NCBI GenBank assembly: GCA_016710635.1
Contig: JADJVL010000019.1
Span: 1 to 64,000, forward strand
Reading direction: 5' to 3'
Source: Holophagaceae bacterium
GTDB taxonomy: Bacteria; Acidobacteriota; Holophagae; Holophagales; Holophagaceae
Length of the DNA stretch: 64,000 nucleotides
A model generated the notes under the pieces. The model made no database searches and had not been told where the DNA came from. It saw only the letters and a program-made list of their open reading frames with translations. A program made the translations under genes and the position numbers. Below, one piece after another: positions 9,298 through 19,065 of this stretch (positions within the stretch are counted from its first letter, which is position 1; every line of letters starts with the position of its first letter).

Positions 9298-10602
9298 CTA
9301 GGTGGCGCCTTCGGGAAGCTCCGCGGTCTCCGGTGCGGTCCGCTCCCCCCGGGTCAGGAGGACGGCGGCGGTCATGTCGCCGGTGACGTTCAGCAGCGTC
9401 TTGAAGATGTCGGGGATGGCGTCCGCCGCCTCCAGGATCACGATGCCTTCGATGGGAACGCCGGCGGCGAGGTAGGCGGGAAGGGTCTTGAAGGCGCCCC
9501 CGCCGCCGGGCACGCCGAGGGCCGTGAAGCTCAGGAGGATGACCGTGGCGATGAACACCGCCATCCGCCAGGGGCCGATGGTGACGCCGAAGACGTGGGC
9601 CAGGAAAAGCACCTTCAGGATCGCCGACAGGGTCCGGTTCACCTTGAAGGTGGAGACCGAGAGCGGCAGGAGGAAGCCCGTCGCCGTGGCAGGCAGGCCG
9701 AGGTGGAGGCGTCCGCCGTCGACGAGGGCGGGCAGGGCCGCGAGGGAGCTGCGCGTGCCCACCGCCACCAGCTGGGCCGGGGCGACGGCGCGGACAAAGG
9801 CCCTCATGGGCACCCGGCCGAAGAGCGCCGCCAGGGGATAGAGCAGCAGCGTATACAGCAGCATCGGGATGGAGACCACCACGATGAAGGCGCCGATGAG
9901 GCCCGCGGCGTGGAAGCCCGTCCCCATGGCGAAGGCGTAGGCCAGGGCGAAGACTCCGATGGGCGTGAGCCAAAGCACCCAGTGGACCGCGATGAGCATG
10001 GCGGCGGCGAGGCCGTGGATCAGCTCGGCCAGGGGCCGGCGCCGGGGTTCCGGCAGGCGGTTGATGGCCGCGCCGAGGAGCAGGGTGAACAGCATGAGGG
10101 GCAGGATCTCCCCTCGCGCCGCGGCCTCGAACAGGTTGGAGGGGACCAGGGCGGTCACCCAGGTGGCCGGGAGGCCGCCCGGCGCCGCGGCCCGGGCGGC
10201 CTCGGGGATCGCCGTCGCAGCCTTGATCCCGGCGATGGCGGCGGCATCCACCGGCACGAAGGCGAGGAGCGCAGGTGCGACGGCGAGGGCCAGGAAGCCC
10301 CCGAGGAGCAGGAGCGCCACGAAGAGCAGCAGGGCTTTCAGGCCGAGCCGGGCCATGTGGGGCTGCGCCTCCCGGCTCACCATGGCCGCCAGGAGCTGGG
10401 ACAGCACCACCGGCAGGACGATCACCTGCAGGGCGTTGACGAAGACCGAGCCCACCGGGCCGCAGGCCGACCGGAGTCCCGTGAAGAAGGGGCCGCCCAG
10501 ATGGCCGCCGAGGATGCCAAGGCCCAGCGCCGCCGCCAGGGCGGTAACGGAGGCCAGGGTCAGGCCCATCCTGCCGTTGCCCGGGATGGTTGCGTCGCTC
10601 AC
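9298..10602 (-). CDS. Dicarboxylate/amino-acid:cation symporter (DAACS family)
   Basis: About 434 residues with many hydrophobic segments (ASVTALAAALGLGILGG, ALLLFVALLLLGGFLALAV, FVVVSIPMLLYTLLLYPL-like stretches). The C-terminal half holds the transport-core signatures of the glutamate/dicarboxylate symporter family: TRSSLAALP, then ALGVPGGGGAFKTLP, and DAIPDIFKTLLNVTGD. It should import a C4-dicarboxylate or acidic amino acid with Na+ or H+ across the inner membrane. The substrate cannot be read from sequence. The start is uncertain. I use the GTG at 10602; an ATG at 10569 has AGG too close to it, and the open frame continues further upstream without family similarity. Confidence 0.87.
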   Translation of the reverse strand: MSDATIPGNGRMGLTLASVTALAAALGLGILGGHLGGPFFTGLRSACGPVGSVFVNALQVIVLPVVLSQLLAAMVSREAQPHMARLGLKALLLFVALLLLGGFLALAVAPALLAFVPVDAAAIAGIKAATAIPEAARAAAPGGLPATWVTALVPSNLFEAAARGEILPLMLFTLLLGAAINRLPEPRRRPLAELIHGLAAAMLIAVHWVLWLTPIGVFALAYAFAMGTGFHAAGLIGAFIVVVSIPMLLYTLLLYPLAALFGRVPMRAFVRAVAPAQLVAVGTRSSLAALPALVDGGRLHLGLPATATGFLLPLSVSTFKVNRTLSAILKVLFLAHVFGVTIGPWRMAVFIATVILLSFTALGVPGGGGAFKTLPAYLAAGVPIEGIVILEAADAIPDIFKTLLNVTGDMTAAVLLTRGERTAPETAELPEGAT

Positions 10603-10844
10603 CGTTGCCCCGGTGGGAGGGACAACGACGCGATCCCTGTCTGGAAGACTCGGTGCGAACGGTGCAACTGTCCTCCCCTCCGGGGCGGAATGCCCTCCCC
10701 AGGGAAACCGGGAAGCCCGCCTCCGCGCAACAGCCAGGGTGTACCGGCGCGTAGGGCCCACGCCGACGGCCCCTATACTGGCGAAGCCGGAGCCGCGCGG
10801 TAACCCTTGCTCCCGGGAACTGGCCCCACCGACCTGAGATCCCC

Positions 10845-12446
10845 ATGCGCCGACCTCTCTTCGCCTTCGCCCTCGACGCCCTGCCGCCGGGGCTGGTGGA
10901 GGACTGGATCAGGGACGGCGTGACGCCCCGGCTCGGGGCGTGGAAATCCCGGGGGGCCTACGGCCGCCTGTCGAAGTCCGCGGAGCATCCCCACGAAACC
11001 AGCTGGTCCGCCTTCCTGCAGGGCTGCCAGCCCGACTCCAGCGGCGAGTGGGGACGCCATGTCTACCATGCGGACCAGTACCGCGTGGAGGACCGGCCGA
11101 CCTACGCGCTCGCCGCGGCCCCACCCTTCTACACCCATCTCCGGGAGGGCGACGCGGTGCTCTTCGACGTGCCCCACGCCGGCGTCCTGCCCTCCCTCGG
11201 GGGCCTGCAATGTCTGGGCTGGGGCGTGGAGGAGAACCTCTTCCGGGCCTCCTCCCAGCCCCGTGAGCTCTATGGCGAGCTGGTGCGCCGCCACGGTCCC
11301 CACCCCTTCTTCGGCGGCGCCGCGGCGCGGGTGCTGGGGGAGGACGCCGAGGGCACCCGGAGCACCTTCCGCCTGCCGAGCTTCTACGACCCCGCCGTCC
11401 AGGCGGAGCTGCAAGCGCAGATCGGCGAGGGCATCCGGCGGCGGGAGGCGATCCTCCTCGACCTCCTGGGCCGCGGGCCCTGGCGCTTCGCCCTCGCCGT
11501 CAGCGCCGAACTCCACCTCGCCACCCACATGTTGTGGCACCGGCCGGACGCCCTGGCGGAACTGGCGTCCCAGTTCGACGCTTCCCTGGGGCGCATCCTG
11601 GACGCCCTGCCCGCGGACGCGGACATCGCGCTCTTCTCCGTCTCGGGCATGGCGGCCAACCACACGGACCTGCCCACCAGCCTCTTCCTCCCGGAGCTCC
11701 TCTACCGCCTCCAGTTCGGGGAGGCCGCCCTCGCCGCCGGGGACACCGCCCCGCCTCCGCCGCCCCCCGCGCAGCACTATCGCCGCCACTGGCGGGAGGA
11801 GGTCTGGGACCTGCGCACCGCCGCCGGCGAGCGGGACCTGGAATCCCCGGCGGAGCAGGAGCGGCGGGGCGATCCCTTCGACTGGTGCCCCCTCAACTGG
11901 TACGCACCCCTCTGGCCCCGCATGCGGGCCTTCGCCCTGCCCAGCTTCAGCCACGGCATGGTGCGCCTGAACCTGCGGGGAAGGGATCCCAAAGGTCTGG
12001 TGGCGGCGGAGGACTATGAGCGGACCTGCGGGGAACTGACCGAAGCCATCCGCGGCCTCGTCAACGCGCGCTCCGGCCGGCCCCTCGCCCTGGGAGTGCA
12101 CCGCACGCGCCAGCGCGCCCTGGACGACGATCCCCGGCTGCCCCCCGTCGACCTGGTGGTCACCTGGGATCCGGCGGAGGCCACGGACGTGGCGGACAGC
12201 CCACGGGTGGGCCGCATCGGGCCGGCGCCCTGGCTCCGCCCCGGCGGCCACATACCGGACGGCTTCTGCATCCTGGCGGGACCGGAGATCGCCGCGGGCG
12301 GCGCCCTGCCCGCCGGCGCCGGTCCCGCGGATCTCACCGCCACCCTCGTGGCGCTGCTGGGGCTGGAGCCGCCGGCGAACCTGGAGGGACGCTCCCTCCT
12401 CCCCGCGAGCTCGGTCCCCTCCCGGAACGGCCGGATCAGCCCATAA
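10845..12446 (+). CDS. Alkaline-phosphatase-superfamily hydrolase (type I phosphodiesterase-like)
   Basis: A 533-residue protein that opens with FAFALDALPPGLVEDW and continues with HPHETSWSAFLQGC, the layout of the metal-binding Asp and the Thr/Ser nucleophile in nucleotide pyrophosphatase/phosphodiesterase-like members of the AlkP superfamily. The usual SDHG-type metal motif is replaced by FSVSGMAANHTD, so either it is divergent or a metal site is altered. No signal peptide is seen, so it is likely cytoplasmic. The start has GAG four to five bases upstream. A -10-like TATACT sits at 10774 without a convincing -35. Its last 11 bases overlap the end of the convergent SnoaL-like gene. The substrate is unknown. 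Confidence 0.72.
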   Translation: MRRPLFAFALDALPPGLVEDWIRDGVTPRLGAWKSRGAYGRLSKSAEHPHETSWSAFLQGCQPDSSGEWGRHVYHADQYRVEDRPTYALAAAPPFYTHLREGDAVLFDVPHAGVLPSLGGLQCLGWGVEENLFRASSQPRELYGELVRRHGPHPFFGGAAARVLGEDAEGTRSTFRLPSFYDPAVQAELQAQIGEGIRRREAILLDLLGRGPWRFALAVSAELHLATHMLWHRPDALAELASQFDASLGRILDALPADADIALFSVSGMAANHTDLPTSLFLPELLYRLQFGEAALAAGDTAPPPPPPAQHYRRHWREEVWDLRTAAGERDLESPAEQERRGDPFDWCPLNWYAPLWPRMRAFALPSFSHGMVRLNLRGRDPKGLVAAEDYERTCGELTEAIRGLVNARSGRPLALGVHRTRQRALDDDPRLPPVDLVVTWDPAEATDVADSPRVGRIGPAPWLRPGGHIPDGFCILAGPEIAAGGALPAGAGPADLTATLVALLGLEPPANLEGRSLLPASSVPSRNGRISP

Positions 12447-12822
12447 GCCGGCCCAGCACCGGCGCGGGATCCCAGAAGGCCCGCAGGGTGGCGATGCGGC
12501 CTTCGCCATCGACGCGGATCAGGTCCACGCCTTCAAAGGTCACCTGGGCGCCGTTCCGCCCCCGGCCTTCGCCATCCCAGACCACGGCGAACTCGTCGCC
12601 GCAGCGGAAGTGGGCGCGGGGCCGGAGGGCCACCGTCTCGAAGAGGCCGCCGATCTGGGTGAGGAAGGCCTTGACCCCCGCCGGCGAGCGGTTCACCGGG
12701 CTGCCCACGGGATCCTCGTGGTGGATCTCAGGCGCGAAGCAGGCCGCCACCCCGTCCCAGTCCATGGCGGAAAGAGTGGCGAAGTAGGCGTCGATAGACG
12801 GATGGATGGGGGCGTGGCTCAT
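12436..12822 (-). CDS. SnoaL-like / NTF2-fold protein
   Basis: A 128-residue alpha+beta protein of the NTF2/SnoaL fold: N-terminal helix with YFATLSAMDWDGVAACF, then EIHHEDPVGSP, and a C-terminal sheet with FEGVDLIRVDGEGRIATLRAFWDPAP. Members include ketosteroid isomerase-like enzymes and many proteins of unknown role. Catalytic residues cannot be assigned here. The 3' end overlaps the end of the AlkP-type gene by 11 bases on the opposite strand. Confidence 0.78.
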   Translation of the reverse strand: MSHAPIHPSIDAYFATLSAMDWDGVAACFAPEIHHEDPVGSPVNRSPAGVKAFLTQIGGLFETVALRPRAHFRCGDEFAVVWDGEGRGRNGAQVTFEGVDLIRVDGEGRIATLRAFWDPAPVLGRLMG

Positions 12823-12874
12823 GGAGTTCTCCTGGGGCTGGGATGACGGGGATTGTAGCCCCGTGACCGCACCC

Positions 12875-14965
12875 TCAACTCACCTCGGCGATCCGCAGGC
12901 GCTGGCCCTCCTGGCCCAGCCAGTCCTGCTGGGCCTCGCTGAGGCCCGCCCGCACCGCCTCCGCGGCGGCCTCCCGGCAGCGGCGCAGCAGGGCCGCATC
13001 CCGGATCAGGTCCGCGGCCTGGAACTGGGGCAGCCCCGACTGGCGGGTGCCGAAGAACTCGCCGGGGCCGCGCAGTTCCAGGTCGCGCTGGGCGATGCGG
13101 AAGCCGTCCTGGGTCTCCACGAGGACCTGGAGCCGCTCACTCTCGCTGTCCGAGAGCATCAGGAAGCAGCTCTTCGCCGTGCCCCGACCCACCCGGCCCC
13201 GGAGCTGATGGAGCTGGCTCAGCCCGAAGCGTTCGGCGTGGTCCACCACCATGACCGAGGCGCCCGGCACGTCCACCCCCACTTCGATCACCGTGGTGGC
13301 CAGGAGGAGCCTGGCGTCGCCGGCGACGAAGCGGGCCATGCGGGCCGCCATGTCGTCGGCCTTCAGGCGGCCGTGCACCACCTCCATCTCCACGCCGGGG
13401 AAGCGCTGGCGCAGCAGGGCCTCCATGGCCTGGATGTCCCGCAGGCGGACTTTGGTCTCGTCCGTGGGATCGATGGCGGGGCTCACCACGAAGGCCTGGC
13501 GGCCCGCCGCCAGCTCCCGGCCCACGAGTTCCCAGGCGCGCTCCGCGGCGCCGTGGGCCAGCAGCTTCGACGCGATGGGCTGGCGGCCGGGAGGCAGCTC
13601 GTCCAGCACGCTCTGATCCAGGTCGCCGAAGAGGGCCAGGGCGAGGCTGCGGGGGATGGGCGTGGCGCTCATCACCAGCCAGTGGGGATCCAGGCCCTTG
13701 GCCTTCAGCGCCTCCCGCTGCTTCACGCCGAAGCGGTGCTGCTCGTCCACGATCACCAACTGCAGCTTCGCGAATTGCACCGCCTCCTGGAAGAGGGCGT
13801 GGGTGCCCACGATGTAGCGGGCCTCCCCGGACGCGATGCGCCGCAGGGCCTCCCGCTTCTCCACCGCCTTCATGGGCCCGAGGAGGCATTGCAGGGCCCC
13901 GGCCCGGCCCCCCAGCAGCCGCTCGAAGTTCGCCGCGTGCTGGCGCGCGAGCACCTCCGTGGGCGCCAGGAGGGCCGCCTGGCCGCCGGTTTCCGAAACC
14001 ATCGCCATGGCCAGGAGGGCCACAAGGGTCTTGCCGCTGCCCACGTCGCCCTGAAGGAGGCGGTGCATGACGCGCCCCGACGTCAGGTCCTCCACGATCT
14101 CCTTGAAGGCCCGGCGCTGGGCGCCGGTGAGGTGGAAGGGCAGCAGGGCCTTGAGGCGCTCCCGCAGCTCCGGCGAGGTGGGGACCACGGAGCCCTTGCG
14201 TGCCATGCGGCCGGCGCGGCGCAGCTCGACGCCCAGGGAAAACGCGAAGAGCTCCTCCGTGGCGAGGCGGCCATGGGCCGGGGTGGTGCGCGCCTCCAGG
14301 CGCGCAGGGTCGTCCTCGTCCGCGGGGGCGTGCAGCGCTTTAAGAGCCGGCAGCAGTGGCGGCAGGTCCTTTGCGAGCTCCGGGGGGAGCCACTCCGGCG
14401 GCTCCCCGGCACAGGCCAACGCCTCTTCGACGAGATGCTGGCGGACCCGGCCTCCCAAGGCCCCCAGCTTCCGGTAGAGGGGCAGGAAGCGGCGCACCCA
14501 GGAGGCCTCGGCTTCGCGACCCAGGAGTTCGAACTGGGGCGAGCGCAGTTCGAGCCCTGCCCGCCCGTGGACGAGGGGGCCAAAGGCCAGCATCCGCTCA
14601 CCGGGCCTGAGGGAGCGCCCCAGGTAGGGCTGGTTGAAGAAGACGAGGCGCAAGGTGCCGGTGCCATCGTCCAGCAGCACCTCGGTGATGGCCATGCGCT
14701 GCACCCGGGAGGTGCTCTGGCGCACCTCCCGCACGGCGCCGAGGACGGTGACGATCCCCTGCCCCGCGCCATCGAAGCCGGCCAGGTCGAGGCTGCCCAG
14801 GGATAGCACGCTGCCCCGGTCCACGTAGCGGAAGGGCAGCGCGAAGAGCAGGTCCCGCAGGGTGTGGATGCCCGCCTCCCGCAGGGCCTCCGCCCGGGCG
14901 GGGCCGAGGCCGCGCAGGACGCCGACCTTGGAAGCCAGGGGGAGTTTCAAAAGGCGCTCTTTCAC
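12875..14965 (-). CDS. recG: ATP-dependent DNA helicase RecG
   Basis: A 696-residue superfamily 2 helicase of normal RecG length that remodels stalled forks and branched DNA. The N-terminal wedge/OB region includes LPFRYVDRGS and the AFGPLVHGRAGLELRSPQFEL strand block. It is followed by Walker A LLQGDVGSGKTLVAL, the DEQH box in VIVDEQHRFGVKQREAL, motif III SATPIPRSLAL, and motifs V/VI ATTVIEVGVDVPGASVMVV and HQLRGRVGRG. It stands alone on its strand and is divergent from the outer-membrane barrel gene with about 65 bases between the starts. Confidence 0.95.
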   Translation of the reverse strand: MKERLLKLPLASKVGVLRGLGPARAEALREAGIHTLRDLLFALPFRYVDRGSVLSLGSLDLAGFDGAGQGIVTVLGAVREVRQSTSRVQRMAITEVLLDDGTGTLRLVFFNQPYLGRSLRPGERMLAFGPLVHGRAGLELRSPQFELLGREAEASWVRRFLPLYRKLGALGGRVRQHLVEEALACAGEPPEWLPPELAKDLPPLLPALKALHAPADEDDPARLEARTTPAHGRLATEELFAFSLGVELRRAGRMARKGSVVPTSPELRERLKALLPFHLTGAQRRAFKEIVEDLTSGRVMHRLLQGDVGSGKTLVALLAMAMVSETGGQAALLAPTEVLARQHAANFERLLGGRAGALQCLLGPMKAVEKREALRRIASGEARYIVGTHALFQEAVQFAKLQLVIVDEQHRFGVKQREALKAKGLDPHWLVMSATPIPRSLALALFGDLDQSVLDELPPGRQPIASKLLAHGAAERAWELVGRELAAGRQAFVVSPAIDPTDETKVRLRDIQAMEALLRQRFPGVEMEVVHGRLKADDMAARMARFVAGDARLLLATTVIEVGVDVPGASVMVVDHAERFGLSQLHQLRGRVGRGTAKSCFLMLSDSESERLQVLVETQDGFRIAQRDLELRGPGEFFGTRQSGLPQFQAADLIRDAALLRRCREAAAEAVRAGLSEAQQDWLGQEGQRLRIAEVS

Positions 14966-15030
14966 CCAATCATCCTAAGCTGGGTGGATGGACGGGAACC
15001 GTTGGGGACTGGGCGCATGAGGAAGGCCGC

Positions 15031-16674
15031 ATGCGCCTGAAGCTCCCCGCCGTCGGACTCCTCTGCGCGTCGGCGATCGTGTCGGCGCAAACCCCCGGCG
15101 CCGTGGATCCCGCGGCTTGGGAGCAGTTGGAAGCCCGGGGCGCGCGCTTCTCCGCCATCGAGATCCGCATCGGCGACGTGTTCGATCCCACCCAGCCCCA
15201 CGAGAACCACTGGATCGCCCGCACGGCGAACCTCCTTCACATCGAGACGCGCCGGAAGGTGGTGGCGCGGGAGCTCCCCTTCAAGGCCGGGGACCGTGTC
15301 AACGCGCGGCTGATCCATCAGGTGGAGCGCAACCTCCGGGCCTTCCGCTTCCTCAAGGACGCCTTCATCGATCCGGAAGTGCAGGCCGACGGCACCGTGA
15401 AGGCCATCGTGCGCACCCAGGACGCCTGGACCCTCAAGGTGAGCGCGGGCTTCACCCAGGTGGGCGGGCAGCGCAACTTCGGGTTCAGCCTGAAGGAGGT
15501 CAATTTCCTGGGCTTCGGCAAGGACCTGTCCCTGGCCCACGAGCGCACCACCGAGCGCTCCACCGACACGCTGCTCTACCAGGACCGGCAGTTCCTGGGC
15601 AGCGACTGGTCCTTCGCCGCCCGCTACCAGATCCTCTCCGACGGCAAGACCCGCTACCTCGAGCTGGGGCGGCCCTACCGCGGCCTGGACACGCCCTGGT
15701 CCATGACCTTCAGCGTCGCCTCCTCGGATTCCCTGACCTCGGTGTACAACCTGCGGCGGACCGCCTTCGAGTTCGCCTCCCGCCTGGACAACGGCTTCTT
15801 CGAAGGGACCTGGGCCCGCGCCGCCCGGGGGCCTCAAGTGCAGCGCTTCGGCGGAGGGCTGGACCTGCGCAGCGCACGCCACGGCGAGATCCGCCCCGTG
15901 GAGCCCGAGGCCATGGCCGACGGCCCCCTGCCCCCGCCGGACCTGCCGACGCGCCAGCTCGTGGGCTTCCACCTGGCCTGGTCCCTTTACGAAGACCGCT
16001 TCCAGGACTTCCAGGACCTGGCGGGCATGACCCACACCGAGGACTACAACCTCGGCTGGGAGGCCGGCCTGCGGGTGGGACTCTACGCCCGGGCCCTGGG
16101 CGGCGAGGCCAACGCGCCCTTCTTCTCCGGCCACGCGGCGAAGGGTTGGCTCCCCGTACCCGAAACCCTGCTGCTCCTGCGGACCCAGGCCACGGGGCGC
16201 CGGGAGCCCGAGGGCTGGCGGAACGCCCTGCTCTCCGGCAGCCTCACCGCCTACTACAAGGGCTTCCCGTCCCAGACCCAGGCGGCCTACCTGCAAGTGG
16301 ACATGGCCCGGAAGCCCGATCCGGAGAGCCTGCTCTACCTGGGGGGACTGGACGGGCTGCGGGGCTACGCCAACCACCTGCTCCTGGGGGACCGGCGGTG
16401 GCTCGTCTCCCTCGAAGAGCGGCCCATCACGCCCATCAACTGGCTGGGCATCCTCCAGCTTGGCTTCGTCGTGTACGCCGATGCCGGCGCCATCCGCCGG
16501 GCGGACACCGGGCGCTGGAGCCGCACCTACGTGAATGTCGGCGGGGGTCTGCGCTTTGGCGACCTGAAAAGCTCCCTGGGCCGGGTCTTCCTCATCACCA
16601 TCGCCTATCCCCTGGTGCGGGATCCTGGCATGGACCGCTCCCAACTGGTGATCGGCAACGTGGTGAGGTTCTGA
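15031..16674 (+). CDS. BamA/TamA-family outer-membrane protein
   Basis: A 547-residue secreted protein. Residues 1-20 form a signal peptide (MRLKLPAVGLLCASAIVSAQ). A single POTRA-like segment follows (LLHIETRRKVVARELPFKAGDRVNARLIHQVERNLRAF, then VQADGTVKAIVRTQDAWTL). The rest looks like antiparallel barrel strands ending in DRSQLVIGNVVRF with a terminal aromatic, as outer-membrane barrels do. It is shorter than BamA, which has five POTRA domains, so it is more likely a specialised member than the essential assembly factor. Its end lies 18 bases from the end of the convergent ankyrin gene. Confidence 0.8.
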   Translation: MRLKLPAVGLLCASAIVSAQTPGAVDPAAWEQLEARGARFSAIEIRIGDVFDPTQPHENHWIARTANLLHIETRRKVVARELPFKAGDRVNARLIHQVERNLRAFRFLKDAFIDPEVQADGTVKAIVRTQDAWTLKVSAGFTQVGGQRNFGFSLKEVNFLGFGKDLSLAHERTTERSTDTLLYQDRQFLGSDWSFAARYQILSDGKTRYLELGRPYRGLDTPWSMTFSVASSDSLTSVYNLRRTAFEFASRLDNGFFEGTWARAARGPQVQRFGGGLDLRSARHGEIRPVEPEAMADGPLPPPDLPTRQLVGFHLAWSLYEDRFQDFQDLAGMTHTEDYNLGWEAGLRVGLYARALGGEANAPFFSGHAAKGWLPVPETLLLLRTQATGRREPEGWRNALLSGSLTAYYKGFPSQTQAAYLQVDMARKPDPESLLYLGGLDGLRGYANHLLLGDRRWLVSLEERPITPINWLGILQLGFVVYADAGAIRRADTGRWSRTYVNVGGGLRFGDLKSSLGRVFLITIAYPLVRDPGMDRSQLVIGNVVRF

Positions 16675-16692
16675 CGGAACCGTGGAAGCCCG

Positions 16693-17355
16693 TCAGGCGC
16701 TCCTGAGGCGCTCCGCGAGGAGGGCGTGCCCCGCCTCCGCGGCGAGGTCCGCGGCGTCCTGACCCTGGTCCGTGCGCAGGGCCGGATCCGCGCCCGCTCC
16801 GAGGAGCAGCTCGACCAGGGTGCCGGCGCCCCGCCTGGCCACTGCATGCAGGGCCGTGTAGCCACCCTGCTGCCGGGCGTCCACGTCCGCGCCCCGCACC
16901 AGGAGCGCCGCGGTGATCTGGAAGGCCGCCCGTTCGTCCCGGCCCGCCAGGGCCGAATGGAGGGGCCGCAGGCCCGAGCCGTTGCGGGCCTCGGCGCAGG
17001 GATCGGCGCCGTGCTCCAGGAGCCAGTCCACCGCCGCGGGGTGGCCGAAGAAGGCCGCGAGGTGCAGGGCCGTGAAGCCATCCGGCGCGAAGCCCCGCAG
17101 GTCCGGCGTGCCCGCCAAGGCCTCCAGCCGCTCCGTGTCATCGAGGGCCGCAGCCTCGAAGAGGTCCAGGTCCGCCGTCAGAGTGCCAAGTTCCCGGGCT
17201 AGGCGGCCGTGCCCTGCGTAGAGGGCCGCCAGGGCCGGCCGCAGGCCGCCGGGCCCGCGGAAGGACAGCAGTTCGGGATCCGCCTCCGCCATGGCCAGGG
17301 CGGTGTCATCGAAGCCTTCTTCGATCTGCGCGAGCAGGGTGGCGAGGGGATCCAT
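16693..17355 (-). CDS. Ankyrin repeat protein
   Basis: A 220-residue soluble protein with about four or five ankyrin repeats. The clearest are DGFTALHLAAFFGHPAAVDWLLEHGADP, the LRPLHSALAGR repeat and GYTALHAVARRGAGTLVELLLGAGADP, closing with DQGQDAADLAAEAGHALLAERL. No signal peptide or enzymatic domain is seen, so it is a protein-binding module of unknown partner. Confidence 0.83.
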   Translation of the reverse strand: MDPLATLLAQIEEGFDDTALAMAEADPELLSFRGPGGLRPALAALYAGHGRLARELGTLTADLDLFEAAALDDTERLEALAGTPDLRGFAPDGFTALHLAAFFGHPAAVDWLLEHGADPCAEARNGSGLRPLHSALAGRDERAAFQITAALLVRGADVDARQQGGYTALHAVARRGAGTLVELLLGAGADPALRTDQGQDAADLAAEAGHALLAERLRSA

Positions 17356-17592
17356 GTCAGAGGACGCGCCGGCGGTGCCGCCACTGCGTTTCGGAGGTCT
17401 TCGGCGATGGGGACCCGGCCAACTGGGCGCGGGATGACGAGGACATGGCGCCCTCCTGGGGGGATTCCAGTCCAGTCTGAACCCCCGGTCCTGGGTGCAG
17501 GCGGAAAAAGTGTCTATATTTCATCCAAGCACCCGAACGCACACCCCCACCGCGCGAACCCGGACCCTCAACCGCGCGCACCCGGAGCCGCC

Positions 17593-19065
17593 GTGGCACG
17601 CATCGACCAGTACCTGATCCAGATGGCCCAGCAGGAGGCTTCGGCCCTCCTGCTCAACGCCAACACCAAGCCGGTCTTCGAACTGCCCGCCGGCCATCGC
17701 GCCCAGCTCGCCTCCGGGGACCTCGAAGGTCCCACCCTGGACGGCGTCGTGAAGGAGATCCTGCCGGAAGACCTGAAGACCACCTACCTCCGGGGCGACA
17801 CGGTGACCTTCAGCTACACCCTGGGGGACGACGCCTTCGTGGTGCGGGCCAGCCGCGCCAACGGCAATCCCCGGGTGGTGGCCATCCGCAAGCCCGGCGG
17901 CGGGATGGCCCGCCTCGAGCCGGCCCCTCCGAGGCCCGCGCCGAGGGCGGACAGCACCGGCACGAACCCCACGGGTTTTGCCTTGGGCACGGAGGTCCCG
18001 GCGCCTCCTGCGGCCCCCGCCGCGCCCCCGCCCGCGGTCCCGGCCCCGAGCCGCCCTGTCCCCACGATGCCCACGCCGCCCACCATGCCCACGCCGCCCT
18101 CGCCGGTGATCCCCACCATCAAGCCGGTGGCCCGGCCGGTGGCCAACCTCGAGGACCTCTTCCAGAAGGTCGTGGACGTGGGTGGCTCGGACCTCTATCT
18201 CAACCCCGGGGAGATTCCGCTAGTGCGCCTCCACGGCCGGGTGGAGCAGCTGGAAGGCGCCGCGGCCCTTTCCGGCGCCGACCTCGAGCAGGCCCTGAAG
18301 ACCCTGCTCTCGCCCAAGCACTGGACCATGCTCCACGAACACCACGCCACGACTTTCAGCCACCCCATGCCGTCCCGGGACTGCAACCTCCGGGTGGACG
18401 CCATGCGGGACGGCCGTGACCTCGCCATGGCGATGCGGGTGATGCCCAAGAGCATCCCCTCCCCGGACATGCTGGGCTTCAGCGAAGCCATCAGCCGCCT
18501 CTGGGACGTGAAGCGGGGCCTGGTGCTGCTCACCGGTCCCTTGGGCTCGGGACGCACCACCACGCTGGCCTCCCTCTTCAGCCTCGCCGCCGCGTCCCAG
18601 CCGGGCTACCTCGTGACCGTGGAGGATTCCATCTCCTTCCACATCCCCCCGCGGCAGGCGGTGCTGCGCCAGCGCGAAGTGGGCGGGGACGGCCTCGCCC
18701 AGCGCCGGGCCATCCAGGCGGCCCTGCGCCAGGCGCCGGACATCCTCGGGGTGGACGAGGTGCAGGACGCGGAAACCTTCCTGATGCTGCTGGAGGCGGC
18801 CAACGCCGGCAGCCTGGTCATCGCCACCCTGCAGGGCGCGTCGGCCATCAGCGTGCTGCAGCACACCGTGGACATGTATCCGGAGGAGCGCCAGGGCCTG
18901 GTGCGCGCCATGCTCGCCAACAGCCTGCGGGCGGTGGTGTCCCACTCCCTGCTGCGGCGCAAGGACGGCGGGCAGGTCGTCGCCTTCGAAAGCCTCTTCA
19001 ACACCCCCGCCATCGCCAGCCTCATCCGCGCCGGCACCTTCAAGGCGACATCCCCGCCTCCATGA
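17593..19065 (+). CDS. PilT-like type IV pilus ATPase with degenerate nucleotide site (C-terminus in another frame)
   Basis: A 490-residue protein starting at a GTG (17593) with GGAG six bases upstream. A unique N-terminal part (about 1-110) and a proline-rich linker (about 115-185) precede a PilT/GspE-type ATPase core that starts at NLEDLFQKVVDVGGSDLYLNPGE. The Walker A motif reads GPLGSGRTT, with Arg321 in place of the essential lysine. The Asp box is VEDSISFH, the Walker B region is DILGVDEVQD, and the usual His box (ATLHT) reads ATLQG. This may be a regulatory or structural paralogue rather than an active retraction motor. The protein stops early at SPPP, and the missing PilT C-terminus continues in the -1 frame. 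A TATATT at 17515 could be a -10 element. Confidence 0.8.
   Translation: MARIDQYLIQMAQQEASALLLNANTKPVFELPAGHRAQLASGDLEGPTLDGVVKEILPEDLKTTYLRGDTVTFSYTLGDDAFVVRASRANGNPRVVAIRKPGGGMARLEPAPPRPAPRADSTGTNPTGFALGTEVPAPPAAPAAPPPAVPAPSRPVPTMPTPPTMPTPPSPVIPTIKPVARPVANLEDLFQKVVDVGGSDLYLNPGEIPLVRLHGRVEQLEGAAALSGADLEQALKTLLSPKHWTMLHEHHATTFSHPMPSRDCNLRVDAMRDGRDLAMAMRVMPKSIPSPDMLGFSEAISRLWDVKRGLVLLTGPLGSGRTTTLASLFSLAAASQPGYLVTVEDSISFHIPPRQAVLRQREVGGDGLAQRRAIQAALRQAPDILGVDEVQDAETFLMLLEAANAGSLVIATLQGASAISVLQHTVDMYPEERQGLVRAMLANSLRAVVSHSLLRRKDGGQVVAFESLFNTPAIASLIRAGTFKATSPPP

Noticed and set aside
19038..19050. Programmed -1 frameshift site in the PilT-like gene
   Set aside because: No X XXY YYZ heptamer or downstream structure is evident, and four other genes in the window show similar single-base shifts.
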